This document shows, piece after piece, positions 25,832 to 34,118 of a stretch of 64,000 bases of DNA. The notes beneath the pieces were generated by a model. It did not search any database and had not been told where the DNA came from. It was given only the letters and a program-made list of their open reading frames with translations. The translations under genes and the position numbers were made by a program. Positions within the stretch are counted from its first letter, which is position 1, and every line of letters begins with the position of its first letter. This stretch comes from Pseudomonas weihenstephanensis (GTDB taxonomy: Bacteria > Pseudomonadota > Gammaproteobacteria > Pseudomonadales > Pseudomonadaceae), in assembly GCF_001043055.1 (NCBI RefSeq), contig NZ_JYLF01000010.1, positions 62,001-126,000 on the forward strand, written 5' to 3'.

Positions 25832-27514
25832 CTAAGCTGCCTGGTTTTTTGCACTGAAGACCATTTTCTTGGCGTGCGCCAAGGACTCTTTGGTCAGGTC
25901 GATGCCACCCAGCATGCGAGCGACTTCTTCTACGCGTTCTTTTTGGCTGAGTTTTGACACCGCCGTGCGCGTGGCTTCGCTGTCGCGGACCTTGTGCACA
26001 AATAGATGCTGATGGCATTGCGCGGCGACTTGCGGCAAGTGCGTCACGGTTAATACTTGGCCCCGTTCGCCCAAGCGGCGTAGCAACTGGCCGACAATTT
26101 CTGCCGTTGGGCCACCAATCCCGACATCCACTTCGTCGAAAACAAGGGTCGGGACGCGAGAGGTTTGTGCGGTGATGACCTGAATGGCCAGGCTGATGCG
26201 TGACAGTTCGCCGCCAGATGCCACTTTTGCCAAGGCTTTGAGTGGCTGACCCGGGTTTGCACTCACCAGCAGTTCGACGTGTTCAAGGCCGTAGGGCATC
26301 GGGTCGCTGCTGCTTTGCGGTTTGAGTTCGATCACGAAACGGCCACCGGGCATGCCCAGGCGCTGAATCTCTTCTTCAACAGCGCTGCCTAAGCGTGTGG
26401 CTGCTTGAGTGCGCAGGTTGCTGAGTTCGCGCGCACATTCTTGATAGTGACGAGCGTAAGCCGTCAGTTCATTCGCCAGTCGTTCGATGGACTCATCATT
26501 GGCATTGAGCGTTTCGAGTTCATCCATCAGTTTTTGCTGCAAAGCGCATACATCAGCGGGCTGGACGCGGTGTTTGCGCGCCATTGTATAAATGGAGTCC
26601 AGTCGTTCTTCTAAATACTGCAAGCGCCGCGGGTCTGCATCGAAATGATCAAGGAAGCGATTAAGCTCGCCGACGGCCTCTTCGACTTGAATCTGTGCAC
26701 TCGCCAGTAAATCAGAGGCTTCATTCAAGGCGCTGGCATTTTTGTTAACGCTGGACAGCCGATTCAGGCTGACAGTCAGGGCGTTGAGCACATTGCCAGA
26801 ATCACTTTCGCTGCACTGCTCGACAACCTGGCGGCAGATGGTAAGCAGGGTCTCGGAATTGGTCAGGTTTTTGTGTTCCTGCTCCAGTTCTTCCAGCTCG
26901 TTTTCGGCAAGTGCCAGATTTTCGAGCTCTTCAAGCTGGTAGCTGAGCAGTTGGTGGCGCGCTTGTTGTTGCTCGCCTGAGTTGGAGAGGTGTTCGAACT
27001 CTTGCTTGGTCTGGCGCCAGCGTTGTGCGGCGAGCTGAACCTGGCGAGCGAGATCGGTAGCGCCCGCATATTCGTCGAGTAGTCGGCGATGAGTGTCGGG
27101 TTTTAGCAGTGACTGGTGCTCATGCTGGCTGTGGATATCGATCAGCAACTCGCCCAAGGCTTTTAAGTCGCCTTGAGGGCATGGTGTGCCGTTGATGTAC
27201 CCGCGCGAACGACCTTCACTGGTAATCACGCGGCGCAGGATGCATAGGCCATCGTTGTCGAGGTCGCGCTCGGCCAGCCAGGCCCGTGCCTCGGGGATTT
27301 CCTGCAAGTCGAAGCTGGCCAGAATGTCCGCTTTTTCGGCTCCGGGGCGGACTACGCCACTGTCTGCGCGGTCGCCCAGGGTTAGCCCCAGCGCGTCGAG
27401 CATGATCGATTTACCGGCGCCGGTTTCGCCAGTGATTACACTCATTCCGCGATCGAGTTCAAGATCGAGGTGTTCAACGATGGCGTAATTGTGTACGGAC
27501 AGGTGCACCAGCAT
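25832..27514 (-). CDS. recN: DNA repair protein RecN
   Basis: A 560-aa SMC-like ATPase acting in double-strand break repair. Walker A GETGAGKS is near residue 29, a long coiled coil spans about 150-380, the ABC signature S-G-G-E-L-S-R is near 430 and Walker B T-L-V-F-D-E-V-D near 455. The ATG at 27514 gives the standard MLVHLSVHNYAIVEHLDLEL start; the open frame continues 68 codons upstream through the LexA site and cannot be real there. The SOS box lies 25 bp upstream. Confidence 0.97.
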   Translation of the reverse strand: MLVHLSVHNYAIVEHLDLELDRGMSVITGETGAGKSIMLDALGLTLGDRADSGVVRPGAEKADILASFDLQEIPEARAWLAERDLDNDGLCILRRVITSEGRSRGYINGTPCPQGDLKALGELLIDIHSQHEHQSLLKPDTHRRLLDEYAGATDLARQVQLAAQRWRQTKQEFEHLSNSGEQQQARHQLLSYQLEELENLALAENELEELEQEHKNLTNSETLLTICRQVVEQCSESDSGNVLNALTVSLNRLSSVNKNASALNEASDLLASAQIQVEEAVGELNRFLDHFDADPRRLQYLEERLDSIYTMARKHRVQPADVCALQQKLMDELETLNANDESIERLANELTAYARHYQECARELSNLRTQAATRLGSAVEEEIQRLGMPGGRFVIELKPQSSSDPMPYGLEHVELLVSANPGQPLKALAKVASGGELSRISLAIQVITAQTSRVPTLVFDEVDVGIGGPTAEIVGQLLRRLGERGQVLTVTHLPQVAAQCHQHLFVHKVRDSEATRTAVSKLSQKERVEEVARMLGGIDLTKESLAHAKKMVFSAKNQAA

Positions 27515-27538
27515 AGGAGCCGCTCCAAAACGTAATGT

Positions 27539-27554
27539 CTGGTTATTTATACAG
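27539..27554 (-). promoter_or_regulatory. LexA (SOS) box of recN
   Basis: On the coding strand CTGTATAAATAACCAG, matching CTG-N10-CAG with an AT-rich centre, 25 bp before the recN ATG. Implies induction of recN by DNA damage. Confidence 0.85.
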
Positions 27555-27680
27555 TGTTTTGATTCGTGCTGACAATGGGCGGACTTAGTTCGATTTGCTC
27601 GTATTCTCAGAATTCTTAGGCCGTTTAGTATTTTTACGTGGCCAGGAGTGACGCAAACCCATGACTTCCTGTTTCTGGCT

Positions 27681-27708
27681 CTTGAACCTGAAAATTGCGA
27701 CCCCATAT
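27681..27708 (+). promoter_or_regulatory. Sigma-32 heat-shock promoter of grpE
   Basis: CTTGAA, 14-nt spacer, CCCCATAT: matches the RpoH consensus at both elements. The grpE start is about 55 bp downstream, so grpE (and probably dnaK) should be heat induced. Confidence 0.9.
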
Positions 27709-27762
27709 AACTTGGCACAAGCGCGAGTCGAGCTCGCGGACAAAGTTTGAAAGGAGAAATCT

Positions 27763-28329
27763 ATGGCAGACGAACAGACTATGGATACGCAGAACCAAGA
27801 CGCTAATCAGGCCGCCGATGCAGCAGGCGAAGATCTGGTGGCCCGTGTGCAGTCACTTGAAGAGCAGCTGGCAGCCGCCAATGATCAGGCTCTGCGCGTA
27901 GCTGCCGATCTGCAAAACGTCCGCCGCCGTGCCGAGCAGGACGTTGAGAAAGCACACAAGTTTGCTTTGGAAAAATTTGCGGGCGACCTGTTACCGGTTA
28001 TTGATAGCCTGGAGCGTGGTCTTGAGCTGTCCAGCCCGGACGACGAGAGCATTCGTCCGATGCGTGAAGGGATTGAGCTGACCCTGAAAATGTTTCAGGA
28101 CACCCTGAAGCGTTATCAGCTGGAAGCGATCGACCCGCACGGCGAGCCCTTTAATGCTGAGCATCATCAGGCAATGGCCATGCAAGAAAGTGCTGACCTT
28201 GAGCCTAACAGCGTGATCAAGGTGTTTCAAAAGGGCTATCAGCTCAATGGTCGCTTGCTGCGCCCGGCTATGGTCGTAGTCAGCAAGGCTCCTGCGCCGG
28301 TTTCGCCTTCGATTGACGAGCAGGCTTGA
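27763..28329 (+). CDS. grpE: Nucleotide exchange factor GrpE
   Basis: A 188-aa cochaperone that releases ADP from DnaK. An acidic N-terminal segment and a long helix (E-E-Q-L-A-A-A-N-D-Q-A-L-R-V-A-A-D-L-Q-N-V-R-R-R near residue 33) precede the beta domain with the signature V-F-Q-K-G-Y-Q-L-N-G-R-L-L-R-P-A-M-V near 157. The ATG at 27763 has a strong AAGGAG site. It is first in the heat-shock cluster grpE-dnaK-dnaJ. Confidence 0.97.
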   Translation: MADEQTMDTQNQDANQAADAAGEDLVARVQSLEEQLAAANDQALRVAADLQNVRRRAEQDVEKAHKFALEKFAGDLLPVIDSLERGLELSSPDDESIRPMREGIELTLKMFQDTLKRYQLEAIDPHGEPFNAEHHQAMAMQESADLEPNSVIKVFQKGYQLNGRLLRPAMVVVSKAPAPVSPSIDEQA

Positions 28330-28373
28330 AATCGGTCGTAAGGCCCCCATTTAGAAGTCAAGCGATTAAGTAA

Positions 28374-28402
28374 TGCCGCAGTTGGTCATTACTGCTGCGG
28401 CA
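28374..28402 (+). other. Hairpin between grpE and dnaK
   Basis: TGCCGCAG, 13-nt loop, CTGCGGCA, followed by an A-run. Not a terminator on the plus strand; it may be an mRNA processing or stability element ahead of dnaK. Confidence 0.4.
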
Positions 28403-28430
28403 AAAAAATTCAAATTTAGGGAGAGTTAAC

Positions 28431-30347
28431 ATGGGCAGAATTATCGGTATTGACCTCGGGACCACTAACTCGTGTGTTTCGGTTCTGGAAAACGGCAAGG
28501 CTAAAGTCATTGAAAACGCTGAAGGCGCGCGTACTACGCCGTCGATCATTGCGTACGCCAACGATGGCGAAATTCTGGTTGGCCAGTCGGCCAAGCGTCA
28601 GGCAGTGACCAATCCGCATAACACCCTGTACGCGGTGAAGCGTCTGATCGGTCGTCGTTTTGAAGAAGAAGTAGTACAAAAAGATATTCAGATGGTGCCT
28701 TACAAGATCGTCAAGGCAGACAACGGCGATGCTTGGGTTGAAGTGAACGGCCAGAAAATGGCGCCGCCACAAATCTCGGCTGAAATTCTGAAGAAAATGA
28801 AGAAGACCGCCGAAGACTACCTCGGCGAGCCAGTGACTGAAGCGGTTATCACCGTTCCGGCCTACTTCAACGACAGCCAGCGTCAGGCAACCAAAGATGC
28901 CGGCCGTATTGCAGGTCTGGACGTTAAGCGCATCATCAACGAACCAACCGCAGCAGCTCTGGCCTACGGTATGGACAAAGCGCGCGGCGACCACACTGTC
29001 ATCGTTTATGACTTGGGTGGCGGTACGTTCGACGTGTCGGTCATTGAAATTGCCGAAGTGGATGGCGAGCACCAGTTTGAAGTGCTGGCGACCAACGGTG
29101 ACACGTTCCTGGGTGGTGAAGACTTTGACATCCGTCTGATTGACTACCTGGTTGACGAGTTCAAGAAAGAAAGCGGCATGAACCTTAAGGGTGACCCGCT
29201 GGCGATGCAGCGTCTGAAAGAAGCGGCTGAAAAAGCCAAGATCGAACTGTCTTCCAGCCAGTCGACTGATGTGAATCTGCCGTACATCACTGCCGATGCC
29301 ACGGGTCCTAAACACTTGAACGTGAAGATTTCTCGCGCCAAGTTGGAATCGCTGGTTGAAGACCTGGTTCAGCGCACTATCGAACCTTGCCGTATCGCGT
29401 TGAAAGATGCGGGTATCGATGTGTCGAAAATCAACGACGTGATTTTGGTCGGTGGTCAGACACGTATGCCGCTGGTTCAGAAGCTGGTAACTGAGTTCTT
29501 CGGTAAAGAAGCACGTAAAGACGTGAACCCGGACGAAGCAGTTGCCATGGGTGCTGCTATCCAGGGCGCAGTATTGGCGGGTGATGTTAAAGACGTTCTG
29601 TTGTTGGACGTTAGCCCGCTGACTCTGGGTATTGAAACCATGGGCGGTGTAATGACTGCTCTGATCGAGAAAAACACCACGATTCCTACCAAGAAATCGC
29701 AAGTGTTCTCGACTGCTGACGACAACCAGGGCGCTGTGACTATTCACGTTCTGCAAGGTGAGCGTAAGCAAGCTGCTCAGAACAAATCGTTGGGCAAGTT
29801 CGACCTGGCTGACATTCCACCTGCTCCACGTGGTGTGCCACAGATCGAAGTGACCTTCGATATTGATGCCAACGGCATCTTGAATGTAAGTGCAAAAGAC
29901 AAGGCGACTGGCAAGTCCCAGTCCATCGTGATCAAGGCTAACTCGGGTCTGTCCGAGGAAGAAATTGCTCAGATGGTACGTGACGCTGAAGTCAACGCCG
30001 AGGAAGACCGTAAGTTCGAAGAGCTGGCGGCTGCACGTAACCAGGGCGACGCACTGGTTCACTCGACCCGCAAAATGGTTGCTGATGCAGGCGACAAAGT
30101 AACCGAGGAAGAGAAGGTCGCAATCGAAGCTGCAGTAGTTGCTCTTGAAGCTGCTGTTAAAGGCGACGATAAAGCGGCTATCGAAGCCAAGGTTGAAGAG
30201 CTGTCCAAAGTGTCTGCTCCGGTTGCTCAGAAGATGTACGCCGAGCAAGCGAACCCGGCAGATGCGCAAGCTCAGTCAGCTGATTCGGCTGAAAAAGCAG
30301 ACGACGTTGTTGATGCTGAGTTCGAAGAAGTAAAAGACAACAAGTAA
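28431..30347 (+). CDS. dnaK: Chaperone DnaK (Hsp70)
   Basis: A 638-aa ATP-driven chaperone. The ATPase domain begins MGRIIGIDLGTTNSCV and includes the linker-side D-V-L-L-L-D-V-S-P-L-T-L-G-I-E near residue 388; the substrate domain and helical lid follow. The C-terminus ends D-V-V-D-A-E-F-E-E-V-K-D-N-K, the usual bacterial DnaK tail. The start has a GGGAGAG site. Length and motifs are normal. An open frame of 617 codons on the opposite strand is only a codon-bias shadow. Confidence 0.98.
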   Translation: MGRIIGIDLGTTNSCVSVLENGKAKVIENAEGARTTPSIIAYANDGEILVGQSAKRQAVTNPHNTLYAVKRLIGRRFEEEVVQKDIQMVPYKIVKADNGDAWVEVNGQKMAPPQISAEILKKMKKTAEDYLGEPVTEAVITVPAYFNDSQRQATKDAGRIAGLDVKRIINEPTAAALAYGMDKARGDHTVIVYDLGGGTFDVSVIEIAEVDGEHQFEVLATNGDTFLGGEDFDIRLIDYLVDEFKKESGMNLKGDPLAMQRLKEAAEKAKIELSSSQSTDVNLPYITADATGPKHLNVKISRAKLESLVEDLVQRTIEPCRIALKDAGIDVSKINDVILVGGQTRMPLVQKLVTEFFGKEARKDVNPDEAVAMGAAIQGAVLAGDVKDVLLLDVSPLTLGIETMGGVMTALIEKNTTIPTKKSQVFSTADDNQGAVTIHVLQGERKQAAQNKSLGKFDLADIPPAPRGVPQIEVTFDIDANGILNVSAKDKATGKSQSIVIKANSGLSEEEIAQMVRDAEVNAEEDRKFEELAAARNQGDALVHSTRKMVADAGDKVTEEEKVAIEAAVVALEAAVKGDDKAAIEAKVEELSKVSAPVAQKMYAEQANPADAQAQSADSAEKADDVVDAEFEEVKDNK

Positions 30348-30667
30348 TCAGCTTGTTTGTCGCCCGGTTGACCGTGTTTAAGCGGTGACTGGTAGGATGT
30401 CGCCGCGCGGGAGCTAGCTCCCGCGTTGGCGTGTCTGGAGTAGAGGAATTTTTACAGCATGCGACAAGGTCGGGTGCTGGCGGTCCGGGTCGAAAATTTC
30501 TAACTTTTTGGCTTTGAGTTACCGCTCCTGTCGGCCAAAGCATTGGCTGTTAAACAGAAACCAAAATCGTTGAAAAGACGTGAGTCGAGACTGATCTCCA
30601 TCGGGCTTGGCGGGTTTGGTGAGGCTCGGGAGGGTTTTGCCGAACGTCCTTGAGAGTGCACAGAATT
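30348..30667 (+). other. dnaK-dnaJ intergenic region with a 20-bp palindrome
   Basis: 320 bp without a gene. CGCGGGAGCTAGCTCCCGCG at 30406-30425 is a perfect palindrome that would form a hairpin in the transcript, likely for mRNA processing or differential stability rather than termination, since no T-run follows. No clear second promoter was found. Confidence 0.5.
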
Positions 30668-31792
30668 ATGGCAAAGCGCGACTATTACGAAATTTTGGGT
30701 GTTGAACGCACCACAACTGAAGTTGAACTCAAGAAAGCGTATCGCCGCCTGGCGATGAAGCATCACCCGGATCGCAATCCGGATGACAAAGCATCTGAAG
30801 AGCTCTTCAAAGAAGCCAATGAAGCGTATGAAGTCCTGTCGGACTCCAGTAAGCGTGCGGCCTACGATCAATACGGTCATGCCGGTGTTGATCCACAAAT
30901 GGGCGGCGGCGGTGCTGGTTTTGGCGGTCAGAACTTCTCCGATATTTTCGGTGATGTGTTCAGTGATTTCTTTGGCGGTGGTCGTGGCGGCTCCCGGGGC
31001 GGTGCGCAGCGTGGTAGCGATTTGCGCTATACGCTGGAGCTTGACCTGGAAGAAGCTGTGCGCGGTACCACGGTCAATATCCGCGTTCCGACACAGGTCA
31101 ATTGCAAGCCCTGCGATGGCTCGGGTGCGAAAAAAGGCTCTTCGCCTGTGACCTGTCCTACGTGCGGTGGTATCGGCCAGGTACGCATGCAGCAAGGTTT
31201 CTTTGCTGTGCAGCAGACCTGCCCGCGCTGTCATGGTCAGGGCAAAATAATTTCCGACCCGTGTGACAGCTGTCAGGGCGCAGGTCGGGTCGAAGAATAC
31301 AAAACCCTGTCCGTGAAAGTGCCCGCTGGTGTGGATACGGGCGATCGTATTCGTCTTTCCGGAGAAGGTGAGGCAGGCATTCAGGGTGGGCCGACTGGCG
31401 ACCTGTATGTCGTGATTGATGTTCGTGAGCACGCGATTTTCCAGCGCGACGGTAAGCACCTGTTCTGCGAAGTGCCTATCAATTTTGCAGAGGCAGCCTT
31501 GGGTGCTGAGCTTGAAGTGCCGACGCTTGATGGTCGCGTGAAGTTGAAAATCCCGGAAGGCACGCAAACCGGCAAGCAGTTCCGCCTGCGAGGCAAGGGT
31601 GTGGCTCCAGTGCGGGGTGGCGGTGCGGGCGACTTGATGTGCCGTGTTGTCATTGAAACGCCGGTCAAGCTGAGCCGTCGTCAGCGTGAGCTGATGGAGG
31701 AGTTTCGTTCGACACTGGAAGGCGATAGCAGTCATTCGCCGAATGCCACGGGCTGGTTTGAAGGCGTGAAGCGCTTCTTCGGCGATTTGTAA
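30668..31792 (+). CDS. dnaJ: Cochaperone DnaJ (Hsp40)
   Basis: A 374-aa class I J protein that delivers clients to DnaK and stimulates its ATPase. It has the J domain with HPD near residue 33, a Gly/Phe-rich linker (about 75-115), four zinc repeats CKPCDGSG, CPTCGGIG, CPRCHGQG and CDSCQGAG (about 147-205) and two C-terminal beta domains. The ATG at 30668 gives MAKRDYYEILGVE; an upstream frame extension of six codons is unlikely. Confidence 0.97.
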   Translation: MAKRDYYEILGVERTTTEVELKKAYRRLAMKHHPDRNPDDKASEELFKEANEAYEVLSDSSKRAAYDQYGHAGVDPQMGGGGAGFGGQNFSDIFGDVFSDFFGGGRGGSRGGAQRGSDLRYTLELDLEEAVRGTTVNIRVPTQVNCKPCDGSGAKKGSSPVTCPTCGGIGQVRMQQGFFAVQQTCPRCHGQGKIISDPCDSCQGAGRVEEYKTLSVKVPAGVDTGDRIRLSGEGEAGIQGGPTGDLYVVIDVREHAIFQRDGKHLFCEVPINFAEAALGAELEVPTLDGRVKLKIPEGTQTGKQFRLRGKGVAPVRGGGAGDLMCRVVIETPVKLSRRQRELMEEFRSTLEGDSSHSPNATGWFEGVKRFFGDL

Positions 31793-31802
31793 GGAGCAGG
31801 GC

Positions 31803-32609
31803 ATGCGACGTATAGCTGTGATGGGCGCTGCCGGGCGCATGGGCAAGACGCTGGTCGATGCGGTGCAGCAGCGCTCGCCGCTGGGAGGTCTCACGGCGGC
31901 GATTGTCCGTCCAGGTAGCACGTTGGTGGGGGCTGATGCTGGTGAGTTGGCGTCTCTGGGGCGCATCGGTGTGCCGTTGTCCTCTAATCTGGAGGCAGTG
32001 ATTGATGAGTTCGATGTGTTGATCGATTTCACGCTTCCAGAAGTGATGTTGAAAAATCTGGAGATCTGCCGCAAGTCGGGTAAGGCCATGGTTATTGGTA
32101 CTACCGGATTGTCTCAGCCTCAAAAGCATCTGTTGTTTGAGGCGGGCAATGAGATCCCGATTGTGTTTGCCGCCAATTTCAGTGTTGGCGTCAATCTATC
32201 GCTCAAGCTGCTGGATATGGCAGCTCGTGTGATGGGAGATGATGCGGACATTGAAATCATCGAGGCGCATCACCGCCATAAAATCGACGCGCCCTCGGGC
32301 ACTGCGCTGCGCATGGGAGAGGTCATCGCCGATGCGTTGGGGCGCGACCTGGATAAGGTCGCAGTCTATGGTCGTGAAGGTCACACGGGCGCTCGTGAGC
32401 GTGAAACCATTGGCTTCGCCACTGTTCGCGGCGGTGATGTGGTCGGAGATCACACCGTGCTGTTCGCTACTGAGGGGGAGCGGTTGGAAATTACCCACAA
32501 GGCTTCCAGTCGAATGACCTTCGCCAAAGGCGCTGTTCGCGCAGCGTTGTGGTTGGAGGGGCGTGAGCCTGGCCTCTACGACATGCAGGATGTGCTCGAC
32601 CTGCGTTGA
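31803..32609 (+). CDS. dapB: 4-hydroxy-tetrahydrodipicolinate reductase
   Basis: A 268-aa NAD(P)H-dependent enzyme of the lysine/diaminopimelate pathway. The Rossmann motif GAAGRMGKTL is near residue 8, and the catalytic region E-A-H-H-R-H-K-I-D-A-P-S-G-T-A near 154 carries the active His pair and Lys. It follows dnaJ by 10 bp and may share its transcript. A terminator hairpin stands 12 bp after its stop codon. Confidence 0.97.
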   Translation: MRRIAVMGAAGRMGKTLVDAVQQRSPLGGLTAAIVRPGSTLVGADAGELASLGRIGVPLSSNLEAVIDEFDVLIDFTLPEVMLKNLEICRKSGKAMVIGTTGLSQPQKHLLFEAGNEIPIVFAANFSVGVNLSLKLLDMAARVMGDDADIEIIEAHHRHKIDAPSGTALRMGEVIADALGRDLDKVAVYGREGHTGARERETIGFATVRGGDVVGDHTVLFATEGERLEITHKASSRMTFAKGAVRAALWLEGREPGLYDMQDVLDLR

Positions 32610-32620
32610 GTTGACTCTGT

Positions 32621-32657
32621 AAAATCCGGCTGTTGGTACGCCACGAGCCGGATTTTT
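32621..32657 (+). terminator. Terminator after dapB
   Basis: AAAATCCGGCT, 14-nt loop, AGCCGGATTTTT: an 11-bp stem with a T-run, just past the dapB stop. Confidence 0.85.
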
Positions 32658-32787
32658 AACCGCTACGCGATGTTCTGTCGCATTCCTCTGCCTTTTAGGC
32701 TCTTTTAGCGGTAGACCAAAAAAGCCTTTTTCTGTAAGCTACAGCTTTAGTGTGTCCACTAAAAGCGCGCAGATAATTCGATGAAGA

Positions 32788-32824
32788 AGCGGGGTGACGT
32801 GTCCATACGTCACTCCGCTTTTTT
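32788..32824 (+). promoter_or_regulatory. Terminator-like leader hairpin upstream of carA (possible attenuator)
   Basis: AGCGGGGTGACGT, 6-nt loop, ACGTCACTCCGCT (13 pairs, one G-U), then TTTTTT, 45 bp before the carA start. The dapB terminator is separate and 130 bp further upstream, so this one stands inside the carA leader. Other helices lie between (ACCGCTA/TAGCGGT and CTGTAAGCTACAG at 32732-32744). Attenuation is inferred, not shown. Confidence 0.6.
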
Positions 32825-32869
32825 ACAACCTGCGATCGCCCTTTCAGGCTTTATTTACGGGAGGTCTTC

Positions 32870-34006
32870 TTGACTAAGCAAGCCATACTCGCCCTCGCTG
32901 ATGGCAGCATTTTTCGCGGCGAAGCCATTGGAGCCGACGGTCAAACCGTTGGTGAGGTGGTGTTTAACACCGCAATGACTGGCTACCAGGAGATCCTGAC
33001 GGATCCTTCCTATGCTCAGCAAATCGTGACCCTGACTTACCCGCATGTTGGCAATACCGGTACTACGCCGGAAGACGCCGAGTCTGATCGTGTTTGGTCC
33101 GCAGGTCTGGTAATTCGTGATCTGCCGCTGGTTGCCAGTAACTGGCGCAACACGATGTCGCTGGCCGACTATCTGAAAGCCAACAATGTAGTGGCGATCG
33201 CCGGTATCGACACGCGCCGCCTGACGCGCATCCTGCGTGAAAAAGGCGCGCAGAACGGTTGCATCATGGCCGGCGATAACATCTCTGACGAAGCTGCAAT
33301 TGCCGCCGCACGCGGCTTCCCTGGCCTGAAAGGCATGGATCTGGCGAAAGTCGTCAGCACTGAAAAAGCCTACGAGTGGCGCTCCAGCGTCTGGAACCTC
33401 GCTACTGACAGTCACCCGACTATCGAGGCCAGCGAACTCCCTTACCACGTTGTTGCCTACGACTACGGCGTAAAGTGGAACATTCTGCGCATGCTGGTTG
33501 AGCGCGGTTGCCGCGTGACCGTAGTGCCAGCACAGACCCCAGCCAGCGATGTGCTGGCACTCAATCCGGATGGCGTGTTCCTGTCCAATGGCCCAGGTGA
33601 TCCTGAGCCTTGCGACTACGCAATCACTGCCATCAAGGAAGTGCTCAACACCGAGATCCCTGTGTTCGGTATCTGCTTGGGTCACCAGTTGCTGGCTCTG
33701 GCCTCTGGTGCCAAGACGGTGAAAATGGGTCATGGTCACCACGGTGCCAATCACCCGGTTCAGGACCTGGACACTGGCGTGGTAATGATTACCAGCCAGA
33801 ACCACGGTTTTGCGGTAGACGAAGCGAGCTTGCCGGCCAACGTGCGCGCCATTCACAAGTCGCTGTTTGACGGTACGTTGCAAGGCATCGAACTGACCGA
33901 CAAGAGCGCTTTTAGCTTCCAGGGTCACCCTGAAGCAAGCCCTGGCCCGAACGACGTAGCGCCGCTGTTCGATCGCTTCATCAATGAGATGGCCAAGCGC
34001 CGCTGA
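32870..34006 (+). CDS. carA: Carbamoyl-phosphate synthase small subunit
   Basis: A 378-aa glutamine amidotransferase subunit that supplies ammonia to CarB for arginine and pyrimidine synthesis. The GATase domain has the nucleophile Cys in FGICLGHQLL near residue 268 and His/Glu in G-H-P-E-A-S-P-G near 350. The start is TTG at 32870, preceded by GGGAGG at 8 bp; no ATG or GTG lies near. A 112-bp gap separates it from carB. Confidence 0.97.
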   Translation: MTKQAILALADGSIFRGEAIGADGQTVGEVVFNTAMTGYQEILTDPSYAQQIVTLTYPHVGNTGTTPEDAESDRVWSAGLVIRDLPLVASNWRNTMSLADYLKANNVVAIAGIDTRRLTRILREKGAQNGCIMAGDNISDEAAIAAARGFPGLKGMDLAKVVSTEKAYEWRSSVWNLATDSHPTIEASELPYHVVAYDYGVKWNILRMLVERGCRVTVVPAQTPASDVLALNPDGVFLSNGPGDPEPCDYAITAIKEVLNTEIPVFGICLGHQLLALASGAKTVKMGHGHHGANHPVQDLDTGVVMITSQNHGFAVDEASLPANVRAIHKSLFDGTLQGIELTDKSAFSFQGHPEASPGPNDVAPLFDRFINEMAKRR

Positions 34007-34118
34007 TCGGTTTCCTGCCGTAACGCCTTGTGGCGGTCCCGATTCCGGTGACCCCCGGGCGCTTCAGGAACCTGATTGACAGCTTGCCGACTGACCTGCG
34101 GATTTGAGTGACAAACCC

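Noticed and set aside
28416..30269. 617-codon open frame opposite dnaK
   Set aside because: It mirrors dnaK across its whole length; high-codon-bias genes often leave the antisense frame open. No ribosome site and no recognisable protein.
30500..32089. 529-codon open frame opposite dnaJ and dapB
   Set aside because: Spans two well-supported genes on the other strand; no independent support.
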